Shown here piece after piece: positions 9,175 through 18,029 of a stretch of 64,000 nucleotides of DNA. The DNA lies in the NCBI GenBank assembly GCA_014305285.1, contig JACRSG010000010.1:1-64000 (forward strand), in the 5' to 3' direction. Origin of the DNA: Campylobacter jejuni. GTDB taxonomy: Bacteria > Campylobacterota > Campylobacteria > Campylobacterales > Campylobacteraceae. How positions within the stretch are numbered: the stretch's first letter is position 1; every line of letters starts with the position of its first letter. Made by a program: the position numbers and the translations under genes. The notes beneath the pieces were generated by a model. The model saw only the letters and a program-made list of their open reading frames with translations, was not told the DNA's origin and made no database searches.

Positions 9175-10355
9175 GATTTAGCAATAAAATTAAAAAAGAA
9201 TTTAGCGGCAAAAATGTTTTACTCTTGCAAGGACCTGTGGGAAATTTTTTTCATCATCTTGCAATAAAAATGAAAAAAAACCAATCCAAAGTTTTTAAAC
9301 TCAATTTTAACGGCGGAGATTTTTTTTTCTATCCCAAGGGAACAAGGTGTAAATGTGATGAAAAAGATCTTGAAAATTTCTATAGGGATTTTTTTCAAAG
9401 CAAAAAAATCGATGCTATTTTAATGTATAATGATTGTCGCATTATCCATGCTAAGGCTATTAAAGTAGCTAAAGAATTAGGAATTGAAATATGGGTTTTT
9501 GAAGAAGGATATTTAAGACCTTATTGTATTACTTTAGAAAAAGATGGAGTGAACGCAAATTCTTCTTTACCGCGTGATAAAAATTTTTATCTTTCTCAAA
9601 ATATTTTTACCAAAGAAACCATAAAAGAAATTTCAGGTGGATTTAAATTTATGGCTTTTGATGCTTTTTTGTATTGGTTGTTTGCTTTTATTTTAGCTCC
9701 ATTTTTTAACAATAAACTCCATCACCGCACTTTACATCTTTTTGAATTTTTATTTTGGTTTAGATCTTTATATAGAAAATATCTTTATAAGATTACAGAA
9801 AAAAAACTAAATGAAAAGATTTATAATTTAGAAAAAAAGTATTTTTTGGCGATTTTACAAGTTTATAACGATACGCAAATTAAATACCATTACAAAAAAA
9901 GCATAGAGCACTTTATAGAAGAGACGATACTTTCTTTTGCAAATCATGCTAGGGCTAAATCTTATCTAGTTTTTAAACACCATCCCATGGATAGGGGTTA
10001 TAAGAATTATTCTAAACTCATAAATGAATTAAGTCAAAAATATCATGTAGAAGGAAGGGTCTTATATGTTCATGATATCCACTTGCCAGTTCTTTTAAGA
10101 AGAGCTTTAGGTTGCATTACTATAAATTCAACAGTAGGTCTTAGTGCTATTTTAGAAGGCTGCCCAACTAAGATTTGCGGTCATGCTTTTTATGATTTTG
10201 AAGGTTTATCTTATCCAAAAAAGCTTCAATTTTTTTGGCGTGAAGCTCATACTTATAAACCTAATCCTGTTTTGGTGTGTAATTTTAAGAAATATCTTTT
10301 ACAAACTAACCAATTTAACGGCAATTTTTACAAAAATTTCTTTTTAGAAGACTAA
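9171..10355 (+). CDS. kpsS: KpsS, capsule linker first Kdo transferase
   Basis: A 394-residue capsule glycosyltransferase of the KpsS family, related to one module of KpsC. Family members add the first Kdo to lyso-phosphatidylglycerol to start the linker used for capsule export. Visible features are VLLLQGPVGNFFHHLA at the N terminus, WVFEEGYLRPY near residue 115 and KHHPMDRG in the second lobe. It starts in an ATGA overlap with kpsC and ends the capsule operon at a hairpin. Confidence 0.95.
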   Translation: MRFSNKIKKEFSGKNVLLLQGPVGNFFHHLAIKMKKNQSKVFKLNFNGGDFFFYPKGTRCKCDEKDLENFYRDFFQSKKIDAILMYNDCRIIHAKAIKVAKELGIEIWVFEEGYLRPYCITLEKDGVNANSSLPRDKNFYLSQNIFTKETIKEISGGFKFMAFDAFLYWLFAFILAPFFNNKLHHRTLHLFEFLFWFRSLYRKYLYKITEKKLNEKIYNLEKKYFLAILQVYNDTQIKYHYKKSIEHFIEETILSFANHARAKSYLVFKHHPMDRGYKNYSKLINELSQKYHVEGRVLYVHDIHLPVLLRRALGCITINSTVGLSAILEGCPTKICGHAFYDFEGLSYPKKLQFFWREAHTYKPNPVLVCNFKKYLLQTNQFNGNFYKNFFLED

Positions 10356-10379
10356 AAAGCTTTGATTAAGAAAGCTTTT
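10355..10379 (+). terminator. Hairpin after kpsS
   Basis: A 9-bp perfect stem (AAAAGCTTT / AAAGCTTTT) with a 7-base loop lies directly after the kpsS stop. The U run is short, so termination may be partial. Confidence 0.5.
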
Positions 10380-10392
10380 AAAGCAAAGTTGT

Positions 10393-10398
10393 TATAAT
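10393..10398 (+). promoter_or_regulatory. -10 box (TATAAT) before the hydrolase-P450 operon
   Basis: A perfect TATAAT lies 22 bases before the ATG at 10421 and after the kpsS hairpin, suggesting the following three genes form their own transcription unit. Confidence 0.5.
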
Positions 10399-10420
10399 TA
10401 AAAGCAAAAAGAAATATTGT

Positions 10421-11542
10421 ATGGATAGGGAAGTATTTTATATAGCAGGATATGATCCTAAGAGTTATAGATTTTATTATGATTTATTTAAAAAAAACCT
10501 AAAAGATTATTCTTATAGTTTTAACATTAAGGCTGATCTAAGTAAAATTGAAAAAAATGAGCAATTTCCTTTTTTTAAAATTTCTTGTGAAGACGTGCAA
10601 ACTAAATATCATTTTTTAACATGGAATGATGTTGTTAAGGAAAATTGGTCAGAAAATTATAAAGATGCTTTAGCAGATTGTTATAGTTTTTTTAGAATTT
10701 ATACTATCACAGGACTTTTTATTAAATTTGGCAAAGAGTCGATTTATCAACTTATCACAGGTTATTATCCTTTTTTTTATGTATTATTTTCTTTGCTATT
10801 TTCTTTATTATTGGCTTTTGGAAGTTTTGTTTTTTTGCAAAATTATATGCATTTTTCTTTAGCCATTATCGTAGGATGTTTTTTAGGATTTTTGCTAAAT
10901 CATTTTTTATTTAAATTAGGCAAGAAATTGGCTGTATTTTGGATAGCAAGAATTTGTGCTTTTTGTGCTACTTGGCGAGATAAAAAAATAGGCACTATGC
11001 AAGAAAGAATCAAGCTTTTTGCAAATGCTATAGCGGATAAGCTAAAACAAAATGAAAACAAACAAGATTATGAGCTTATTCTAGTAGCACATAGTGTTGG
11101 AACTATAATTTGTATAGAAGTTTTAGAGTATATTTTAAGACAAAATTTAGATTTATCTTTACTATGTAAATTAAAAATTCTTACTTTAGGAGAATGCATT
11201 CCTTTAGTGAGTTATCAAAAAAAAGCAGATGAATTCAGAAAGAAACTCGAATTTGTTTCAAGGTTTGATTTAAAATGGTATGATTACACATCGATTATTG
11301 ATGGAGCATGTTTTCCTCAAGTGGATTTTTTCCGCACAAGTGGCGTAAATGCTAAATTTACACCCCCGTTTTTAAGTGCTAAATTTCATACTTTATATGA
11401 AAAACATGAGTATAAAAAAATAAAAAGAGATAAAAACAAAGCACATTTTTTATATCTTTATAGCATTGGTGTTAAAGGTGATTATGATTTTTTTTCTTTT
11501 ATCATAATGCCTAAATTTTTAGAAGAAAAGGTAAAAATATGA
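10421..11542 (+). CDS. Membrane protein with alpha/beta-hydrolase-like AHSVG motif (Cj1412c)
   Basis: A 373-residue protein I cannot name functionally. Residues about 118-170 form two hydrophobic membrane segments. After them comes ELILVAHSVGTIICIEV, a GxSxG-like nucleophile elbow with Ser225, typical of lipases and other alpha/beta hydrolases. The C-terminal domain is soluble and rich in aromatics. It overlaps the P450 gene by 4 bases. A membrane-anchored esterase or lipase acting on a P450 substrate or product is a reasonable inference, not a demonstrated role. The rest of the catalytic triad is not obvious by eye. Confidence 0.8.
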   Translation: MDREVFYIAGYDPKSYRFYYDLFKKNLKDYSYSFNIKADLSKIEKNEQFPFFKISCEDVQTKYHFLTWNDVVKENWSENYKDALADCYSFFRIYTITGLFIKFGKESIYQLITGYYPFFYVLFSLLFSLLLAFGSFVFLQNYMHFSLAIIVGCFLGFLLNHFLFKLGKKLAVFWIARICAFCATWRDKKIGTMQERIKLFANAIADKLKQNENKQDYELILVAHSVGTIICIEVLEYILRQNLDLSLLCKLKILTLGECIPLVSYQKKADEFRKKLEFVSRFDLKWYDYTSIIDGACFPQVDFFRTSGVNAKFTPPFLSAKFHTLYEKHEYKKIKRDKNKAHFLYLYSIGVKGDYDFFSFIIMPKFLEEKVKI

Positions 11543-12900
11543 GCGAATGTCCCTTTTTTCCAAAACCTTATAAAAATAAAGCTTCTACACTTTTAACTTT
11601 TTTGTTAAAACGTAGATCTTGGCTTGATGGGCTTTATGAGCGTAGTTATAAAATGCAAACAGGCCATGTGAAGATGCCAAATTTTGATCTTTATGTCATA
11701 AATGACACTAAAGAAGTCAAAAGAATGATGGTTGATGAGGTCAGAGAATTTCCTAAAAGTGCATTTTTACATGAACTTTTAAGTCCGCTTTTAGGGGAGA
11801 GTATTTTTACTACAAATGGTGAAGTTTGGAAAAAACAAAGAGAGCTTTTGCGTCCAAGTTTTGAAATGACTCGGATCAATAAAGTGTTTAATCTCATGAG
11901 TGAAGCCGTAGCTGATATGATGGAGCGTTTTAGCAAGTATCCAAATCATGCTGTTATTGAAGTAGATGAAGCTATGACTTTTATTACTGCTGATGTGATT
12001 TTTCGCACTATTATGTCTTCAAAACTTGATGAAGAAAAAGGTAAGAAAATTTTAAATGCCTTTGTCACTTTTCAAGAGCAAAGTGTCCATACAGCTATGC
12101 GTTGCATGTTTCGTTTTCCAAAATGGCTTTCTTATGTTTTAGGAGATCGTAAACGTGCTAAGGCTGGAGATGTGATCAGGCAGGTTTTAAGCGATATCAT
12201 AAAACCAAGATATGATATGGTGGATAAGGTAGAATTTGAAGATATTTTAGGATCTTTGCTTTTAGTAGTGGATGCAGATACAAATCAACGTTTTTCTTTT
12301 GAAGAGATTTTAGATCAAGTGGCTATGCTTTTTTTAGCAGGACATGAAACCACAGCAAGTTCTTTGACATGGACGCTTTACTTGCTTAGTCTTTATCCCA
12401 AGGAGCAAGAAAAAGCTTATGAAGAGATTACGCAGGTTTTACAAGGTGGAGCCATTGAAATTTCTCACCTAAGACAGTTTAAATACTTAACAAATATTTT
12501 TAAAGAATCTTTAAGGCTTTATCCTCCTGTTGGGTTTTTTGCAAGAGAAGCAAAAAAAGATACTCAAGTTAGAGATAAACTTATAAAAAAGGGTTCTGGA
12601 GTGGTGATTGCTCCTTGGCTGATACACAGACATGAAGAATTTTGGACAAATCCGCATGGATTTAATCCTTCTCGTTTTGAAGGAGAATACAAAAAAGATG
12701 CTTATTTACCTTTTGGGGTAGGGGAGAGAATTTGCATAGGGCAAGGTTTTGCTATGCAAGAAGCAATTTTGATTTTAGTTAATATTTTAAAAACTTACAA
12801 ATTAGCACTTGAAGAAGGTTTTGTGCCTGATGTAGTAGGGCGTTTAACAGTGCGTTCGGCTAATGGCATGAGGATAAAATTTAGCAAAAGAGAGCTATGA
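11539..12900 (+). CDS. Cytochrome P450 (Cj1411c, CYP172A1-type)
   Basis: A 453-residue P450 with all key motifs. The I-helix oxygen-binding motif AGHETTAS is near residue 270, ExxR is in KESLRLYPP, and the haem-binding loop FGVGERICIG carries the axial thiolate Cys399. There is no N-terminal membrane anchor, as in soluble bacterial P450s. It resembles fatty-acid or lipid hydroxylases. No reductase or ferredoxin gene is adjacent; the flavodoxin fldA at 27 kb could be an electron donor, which is inference. It overlaps both neighbours in ATGA starts. The physiological substrate is, to my knowledge, unsettled. Confidence 0.95.
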   Translation: MSECPFFPKPYKNKASTLLTFLLKRRSWLDGLYERSYKMQTGHVKMPNFDLYVINDTKEVKRMMVDEVREFPKSAFLHELLSPLLGESIFTTNGEVWKKQRELLRPSFEMTRINKVFNLMSEAVADMMERFSKYPNHAVIEVDEAMTFITADVIFRTIMSSKLDEEKGKKILNAFVTFQEQSVHTAMRCMFRFPKWLSYVLGDRKRAKAGDVIRQVLSDIIKPRYDMVDKVEFEDILGSLLLVVDADTNQRFSFEEILDQVAMLFLAGHETTASSLTWTLYLLSLYPKEQEKAYEEITQVLQGGAIEISHLRQFKYLTNIFKESLRLYPPVGFFAREAKKDTQVRDKLIKKGSGVVIAPWLIHRHEEFWTNPHGFNPSRFEGEYKKDAYLPFGVGERICIGQGFAMQEAILILVNILKTYKLALEEGFVPDVVGRLTVRSANGMRIKFSKREL

Positions 12901-13316
12901 AAAGAGTTAGAACTAAAATTCGCATCAATTTTCGTCGTCGCGTAAAACGTACCTTAAAAGGAAGCTTGAAAGAAAAATTAGCAGGGACTGTTCTGCTTTG
13001 TGCTATAGTACCTTTAGCAGTTTTAGGATATCTTTTTATCGTGATTATAGGAACTTTTTTTAATACCGTACGAGCAAGACAGGGTGTTAGAGCCTTAGAT
13101 CATTTTGTAAATGCAAGTTTGTTTAATGGTTATGCTTGGGAGAGCGTTTCTTCTCATGCATGGCGTGAAAGAAATCGCAAAAAATGGGCAAGGATTGTTA
13201 TAAAAATCACAGATTTTTTTCAAAAAGATCATTGTAAAAGAGCAAATAAAAGAGAACAACCTGTGGTAGATTTCATACTTTCAAGAAATTTAGACAAGCA
13301 AACTATAGGAAAATAA
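12897..13316 (+). CDS. Small basic single-pass membrane protein (Cj1410c)
   Basis: A 139-residue protein with a strongly basic N terminus (RTKIRINFRRRVKR), one hydrophobic segment at about 29-55, and a basic C-terminal part. The segment ALDHFVNASLFNGYAWESVS resembles a short motif seen in some phage-derived small proteins; this is a weak impression. It starts in an ATGA overlap with the P450 and ends one base before the convergent acpS stop. No function can be given. Topology suggests the basic ends face the cytoplasm. Confidence 0.75.
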   Translation: MKRVRTKIRINFRRRVKRTLKGSLKEKLAGTVLLCAIVPLAVLGYLFIVIIGTFFNTVRARQGVRALDHFVNASLFNGYAWESVSSHAWRERNRKKWARIVIKITDFFQKDHCKRANKREQPVVDFILSRNLDKQTIGK

Positions 13317-13664
13317 TCAAACTATAGCCACTATGGCTATAGCAAAACCATTATCATGAGAAATGCTTAGAGAAGTTTGAGTAATATTAAAATCTTTTAC
13401 AATTTTTTGAGAATATTTTAACTTAGGGGCATTTCTTTCATCTTTTGAGATTTCAATATCAAAAAAACTACATAATTCGCAAATTCCAACACCCAAAGCC
13501 TTGCTAGCAGCTTCTTTAGCAGTCCAAAGGCCTGCTAGAGTTGCTGGATTTTTAATGAGTACTTGTTCTTTTGGGCTTAAGAATTTATCTAAAAAATTTT
13601 TGCCATGTCTAGAATGAATTTTTTCTATCCTAGAAATGGCGATGATATCACAGCCTACACGCAT
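13317..13664 (-). CDS. acpS: Holo-[acyl-carrier-protein] synthase
   Basis: A 115-residue AcpS. The N-terminal MRVGCDIIAISRIEK carries the metal-binding Asp, and GLWTAKEAASKALG is the family signature with the catalytic Glu. It transfers 4'-phosphopantetheine from CoA to acyl carrier protein. It follows fliL with a one-base overlap and is probably co-transcribed with it. It converges on the P450 operon with no space for a separate terminator. Confidence 0.95.
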   Translation of the reverse strand: MRVGCDIIAISRIEKIHSRHGKNFLDKFLSPKEQVLIKNPATLAGLWTAKEAASKALGVGICELCSFFDIEISKDERNAPKLKYSQKIVKDFNITQTSLSISHDNGFAIAIVAIV

Positions 13665-14200
13665 TAAGAAACTACAAAATCCGTAAAATAAACATTTTTA
13701 ATAAAGCCATCGGTTAAAATTTCATTGATTTTTCCAACTAGCTCATCTTTTAAACGTTCTTTACCTTTTTGTGTGCTTACTTCTTCAAAAGTTTTAGCTG
13801 TTAATGTGCGAATGATAATATCACGAATCACTGGAACTTTTTTATCAAGTTCAGTTTTTAAAAGTTCACTATTTTGTTCTAGTTCTATAGTGCATTTTAC
13901 ATATCTTGAACCACTATCGCTAAGTAAATTTAGAGTAAAAGGATCAAGTGGATACATAGGGCCTATATTAGCAAAATCACTACCTCGTTGAGTAGGAGCT
14001 GAAACTTTAGGCTTATCAGCTTTTGCTTCCTCTTTTGGAGCTTCTTTGACTTCACTTTCATCACTTGAACTGCTTGAAATAAGCCAAGCAATCACCCCCA
14101 TAATACTAAGAAGCAAAACAAAAAGTAAAATAACAATAATAATTACAAGCGAACCACCTTTTTTCTTTTTCGCTTCTTCGTTTCCTAATTCTTCATCCAT
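13664..14200 (-). CDS. fliL: Flagellar basal body protein FliL
   Basis: A 178-residue FliL. A short charged cytoplasmic N terminus with KKKK precedes one membrane segment at about residues 18-40, followed by a low-complexity acidic linker and the periplasmic FliL domain (TLNLLSDSGSRYVKCTIELE). FliL sits around the stator of the flagellar motor. The gene stands alone among non-flagellar genes, which is usual in this genus where flagellar genes are scattered. Confidence 0.93.
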   Translation of the reverse strand: MDEELGNEEAKKKKGGSLVIIIVILLFVLLLSIMGVIAWLISSSSSDESEVKEAPKEEAKADKPKVSAPTQRGSDFANIGPMYPLDPFTLNLLSDSGSRYVKCTIELEQNSELLKTELDKKVPVIRDIIIRTLTAKTFEEVSTQKGKERLKDELVGKINEILTDGFIKNVYFTDFVVS

Positions 14201-14321
14201 AAATTTTCCTTCATTTAGTGAAATTAATGTAAAATTGTAGCAAAAATTTCTTTTCTATCCAAATTTACCTTAGAAAAACGATAAATTTAGGTCAAAGAAG
14301 AGATGAATTTGAAGGAAAAAA

Positions 14322-15692
14322 ATGTTAGATGTGATTTTTAGAGAATATGATATACGAGGACTTTATGGTAAAGAACTGAATGAAAAAAGCGTTAAAGCTA
14401 TAGGTTTTTGCTTAGGACAAACCATGCTCAATAAAGGTTGTAAAAATGTAAGTGTGGGCTATGATGCAAGATATAGTGCAAATGAGCTTTTTAATTATCT
14501 AGTTAGTGGACTTAACAAAGCAGGGATAAAAATTTATGATATAGGACTTGTGCCAACTCCATTAGGATATTTTAGTCTTTATGAGGGATTGAAATTTGAT
14601 GCAAATGTTATAATAACAGGTTCTCATAATCCAAAAGATTATAATGGCTTTAAAATTACCATAAACAAAGAAAGTTTTTTTGGCGTAGAGTTAAAAGAGT
14701 TTTCAAAAGAAGTTTATAAGCATTTAGATGATGAGATTGAAGAAAATTTAGAAGTGCAAAAATACGATATTTTAAGCCTTTATGTGAAATTTATGTGTGA
14801 GCAATTTAGTTTTTTAAAAGATTTTAATTATAAATTTGGCGTTGATTGTACAAATGGTGCAGCTGGAGTAGTGATAGAGCCTTTAATTAAAGCTTTAAAT
14901 TTAAAAGCTCATGTAATGTTTGCAGAGCCTAATGGGCAGTTTCCAAATCATGCCCCAGATCCTACAGAAGAAGAAAATTTAAGTGCGATTAGAGAATTTT
15001 TAAATCAAAATCAAGATTATTCTTTGGCTTTTGCTTTTGACGGGGATGCTGATAGGATGGTTGCTTTGAGTAAAACTCATGTATTTTGTGGGGATGAGCT
15101 TTGCTATTTGTTTGCTAAAAATATCTCTAATCCACGCATTTTAGGCGAAGTAAAATGCTCTAAAAATCTTTTTGATGAAGTGGCTAAATTTGGAACTATT
15201 TTTATGGGAAAAACAGGACATTCTAATATCAAAAAAATGATGAAAGAAAAAGATATTGATTTAGCAGCTGAAGTGAGTGGACATATTTTCTTTAAGCATA
15301 GATATTTTGGTTATGATGATGGAATTTACGCATTTTTAAGAACTTTAGAACTTGTTTATAAAGGCTTTGATTTAGAAAGTATGATTAAGGCTTTGCCAAA
15401 ACTTTATATTACACCTGAAATTAAAATTCATGTAAATGAAGAAGAAAAATTCAAACTTGTGGAAGAATTCCAAAAAGAGATTGAAAAAGGAGCTTTAAAA
15501 GGTGTTAAAAGTCTTTGTGAAATTGATGGAGCTAGGATAGATTTTGGCGATGGATGGGCTTTGCTTCGTGCATCTAATACCAGTCCTTATCTTATTACAC
15601 GCTTTGAGGCAACTTCTTTAGAAAGAGCAAAAGAGCTTGAAAGTATGGTATTTACTTTATTTGATGAGATAAAAGCCAGACTTAAGAATTGA
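14322..15692 (+). CDS. Phosphomannomutase/phosphoglucomutase (Cj1407c)
   Basis: A 456-residue alpha-D-phosphohexomutase. The phosphoserine loop is IITGSHNPKDYNGF near residue 103, the metal-binding loop is FAFDGDADRM near residue 240, and the phosphate-binding loop RASNTSPYL is near the C terminus. It interconverts hexose 6- and 1-phosphates and supplies sugar nucleotides for capsule, LOS or glycans. AAGGAAAA precedes the ATG. Whether mannose, glucose or both are used cannot be told from motifs alone. Confidence 0.92.
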   Translation: MLDVIFREYDIRGLYGKELNEKSVKAIGFCLGQTMLNKGCKNVSVGYDARYSANELFNYLVSGLNKAGIKIYDIGLVPTPLGYFSLYEGLKFDANVIITGSHNPKDYNGFKITINKESFFGVELKEFSKEVYKHLDDEIEENLEVQKYDILSLYVKFMCEQFSFLKDFNYKFGVDCTNGAAGVVIEPLIKALNLKAHVMFAEPNGQFPNHAPDPTEEENLSAIREFLNQNQDYSLAFAFDGDADRMVALSKTHVFCGDELCYLFAKNISNPRILGEVKCSKNLFDEVAKFGTIFMGKTGHSNIKKMMKEKDIDLAAEVSGHIFFKHRYFGYDDGIYAFLRTLELVYKGFDLESMIKALPKLYITPEIKIHVNEEEKFKLVEEFQKEIEKGALKGVKSLCEIDGARIDFGDGWALLRASNTSPYLITRFEATSLERAKELESMVFTLFDEIKARLKN

Positions 15693-15735
15693 TGAGATGA
15701 TATTTCGGGATTTAAATTTATTTTAAAAAGGAGTT

Positions 15736-16050
15736 AAAAATCAAAAAATACTTATTCTACTTTCGTTATGTGCTTTTGCTTTTGGTGCAAGCGAATGCGA
15801 TAAAAAAATCGATCGTATTAATAAAGAAATCAGTTTTTCTAAAGCGCATAATGATACAGCTAGAACTTTAAGCTTGGAGCTTGCTTTAAAACAAGTGCAA
15901 AATGATTGTGCTAAAGATTTTATGTTTTATGATAAAAAACTTAAAGAACAAGAAGTGGAAAAAATCGAAAAAGAACTCGATGCTTTAAAAGAACAAAAAG
16001 AGAAAATCAAAAAAGAAATTAAAGAATATATTGCAATCTTTAAAAATTAA
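15736..16050 (+). pseudogene. Small periplasmic protein reading frame without a start codon (Cj1406c-like)
   Basis: From base 15751 the frame encodes a signal-like LILLSLCAFAFGASECDKK, then a long charged helix rich in Lys and Glu, ending at TAA 16048-16050. A good ribosome site (AAAAGGAG) lies at 15726-15733, but the codons that should start the protein read AAT CAA AAA ATA: there is no ATG, GTG or TTG before the signal sequence. A change in ATGAAA plus loss of an A in the A run would explain this. The first downstream ATG would remove the signal peptide. It is either dead or starts at a rare codon such as ATA. Confidence 0.65.
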
Positions 16051-16075
16051 AAAGGTTAATTGAGTTAGCCTTTTT
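16049..16075. terminator. Bidirectional terminator
   Basis: An 11-bp stem with one G-U pair (AAAAAGG... / ...CCTTTTT) and 5-base loop lies between the convergent Cj1406c frame and rsfS, with an A run on one side and a T run on the other, so it can work in both directions. Confidence 0.8.
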
Positions 16076-16400
16076 AAACTCTGCCTTTTTTAAGACTTTC
16101 TAGTAATTCTTCTATATTATAAATTCCTCTGTGTTCTGGTGTTAAAAGATGGATTAAAATATCACCAAGATCGATCACGCTCCATTCTTCACCGCTATCT
16201 ATGTTTAAAAATTCTTCTCCTTTGGCTTTAAGTTGCGTTTTAAGCTCATCAATCAAAGATAGAGCGTGTCTTTCTCCTAAAGTGGCTGCGATAATGACAT
16301 ATTTTACAAAGTACTCTTGTTCACTCATATCAATGGTTTTGATATCTTCAGCTTTTTTTTCATCTAAAATTTTAACGATTAAATTTATTCTTTCTTGCAT
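16074..16400 (-). CDS. rsfS: Ribosomal silencing factor RsfS
   Basis: A 108-residue RsfS/Iojap protein. The C-terminal SGEEWSVIDLGDILIHLLTPE matches the conserved W-x-(V/L)-x-D-x-G-D-hydrophobic-hydrophobic-H region of the family. RsfS binds L14 of the large ribosomal subunit and stops subunit joining in starvation. It follows nadD, a pairing conserved in many bacteria. Confidence 0.93.
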   Translation of the reverse strand: MQERINLIVKILDEKKAEDIKTIDMSEQEYFVKYVIIAATLGERHALSLIDELKTQLKAKGEEFLNIDSGEEWSVIDLGDILIHLLTPEHRGIYNIEELLESLKKGRV

Positions 16401-16427
16401 AATTTTCCTTTAATTTTTGAAATTGTA

Positions 16428-16973
16428 TCAATTTTTTTGTAATTTTTCATAATATTTTTTTACTTCATCTTTAATTTGTTCGCAGACTTCATTTGTGTTT
16501 AAAGTGTTGCGTACGAAAGAAGAAGCGATTTTTTTATCAGTTTTTAAATCTTTAAAATTCTTAGGAATTTCTATGTCGTTGCGATTGGCAATAACAAATT
16601 CTACTAAAGAATTAAGTTTTTCAAAATCATGCCAAAGATGAAGTTTTTCTAAATGATCGGCACCAATTAAAAGATACAATTTACTAGGATTGTAAAGCTT
16701 ATAAAGATACTTAACACTTTCTATGCTAGGAACAGGGCGTTTTTGCTTGGTTTCAAAATCGCAAATTTCAATTTTTGGCAAATGTCCCCAAAGTTTTTTA
16801 ACCCATAAAAATCTTTGTTTTTCATCAGCACTAAAATGTTGTTTAAAAGGATTGATATAAGTAGGCATGATAATAAGTTTATCAATATCTAATTTTTCTA
16901 AAGCCTCTAAAACAACGCTGTTATGTCCATTATGTGGCGGATCGAAACTGCCACCAAAAAGTGCTATCTTCAT
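16428..16973 (-). CDS. nadD: Nicotinate-nucleotide adenylyltransferase
   Basis: A 181-residue nucleotidyltransferase with the N-terminal GGSFDPPHNGH (HxGH) motif, and a C-terminal SSFVRN matching the ISSTxIR position. It makes deamido-NAD from nicotinate mononucleotide and ATP. It is 27 bases upstream of rsfS on the same strand and is divergent from gapA, with both promoters in the 60-base gap. Confidence 0.95.
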   Translation of the reverse strand: MKIALFGGSFDPPHNGHNSVVLEALEKLDIDKLIIMPTYINPFKQHFSADEKQRFLWVKKLWGHLPKIEICDFETKQKRPVPSIESVKYLYKLYNPSKLYLLIGADHLEKLHLWHDFEKLNSLVEFVIANRNDIEIPKNFKDLKTDKKIASSFVRNTLNTNEVCEQIKDEVKKYYEKLQKN

Positions 16974-17033
16974 TAAAATTTTTAACCTTTTTTTTGTAGA
17001 ATATTAGCATTATATTTTGCAAAAGGAAATTAA

Positions 17034-18029
17034 ATGGCTGTAAAAGTTGCTATAAATGGTTTTGGACGCATAGGAAGATGTGTTGCAAGAATTATCTTAG
17101 AAAGAAATGATATTGAGCTTGTGGCGATAAATGATACTACGGATATTGAACTTACAAAATACCTTTTTAAATACGATACAGTGCATGGTGAGTTTAAAGG
17201 CAGTGTTGATAGTGAAGGCGATGATTTGGTAATAAATGGTAAAAAAATCAAAGTATTTAAAAGTCGCAATGTAAAAGATCTTGACTTTGCAAAATACGGT
17301 GCACAAATTGTTTTAGAGTGTACAGGAGCTCATTTAACTATGGCAAAATGTCAAGAATTTATAGATATGGGAGTGCAAAAAGTGATCATGAGTGCTCCTG
17401 CAAAAGATGATACGCCTACTTATGTTTTAGGGGTAAATTCAGAACTTTATAGGGGAGAAAGCATCATTTCTAATGCAAGCTGTACAACGAATTGTTTAGG
17501 CCCTGTTTGTCGTGTTTTACAAGATAGTTTCGGCATAGAAAAAGGACTTATGACAACAATACATGCTTATACAAATGGACAAAGTATTATCGATGCTAAG
17601 GCCAAAGATAAACGCCGTTCCCGTGCTGCAGCGCAAAATATCATTCCAACTTCAACAGGTGCGGCAAAAGCTATGAAACTTGTAATGCCTGAACTTAATG
17701 GCAAACTTCATGGACAAAGCATGCGTGTGCCAGTGATTGATGTATCAAGTGTAGATTTAACCGCACAACTAAGCCGTAAAGTCAGTAAAGATGAAATCAA
17801 CGAAGCTTTTAGAAAAGCTGCGACTACAAATTTAAAAGGCATTTTAATGGTAGATGATGATCAAAGAGTTTCAAGCGATTTTATCACTTGTTCTTATGGG
17901 GCTATTGTAGCAAGCGATTTAATTCAAGTGATTGCAGATGATCTTATTAAGGTGATTGCTTGGTATGATAATGAATGGGGTTATTCTAGTCGTCTAGTAG
18001 ATATGGCAGTATATATTGCAAAGGTTTAA
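17034..18029 (+). CDS. gapA: Glyceraldehyde-3-phosphate dehydrogenase
   Basis: A 331-residue [18 protein letters not shown] at the N terminus binds NAD, and the active-site Cys is in [13 protein letters not shown] near residue 155. The C-terminal [15 protein letters not shown] is the family signature. Because C. jejuni lacks phosphofructokinase, the enzyme mainly serves gluconeogenesis and lower glycolysis. AAAGGAAA precedes the ATG; the stop overlaps pgk. Confidence 0.97.
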   Translation: MAVKVAINGFGRIGRCVARIILERNDIELVAINDTTDIELTKYLFKYDTVHGEFKGSVDSEGDDLVINGKKIKVFKSRNVKDLDFAKYGAQIVLECTGAHLTMAKCQEFIDMGVQKVIMSAPAKDDTPTYVLGVNSELYRGESIISNASCTTNCLGPVCRVLQDSFGIEKGLMTTIHAYTNGQSIIDAKAKDKRRSRAAAQNIIPTSTGAAKAMKLVMPELNGKLHGQSMRVPVIDVSSVDLTAQLSRKVSKDEINEAFRKAATTNLKGILMVDDDQRVSSDFITCSYGAIVASDLIQVIADDLIKVIAWYDNEWGYSSRLVDMAVYIAKV

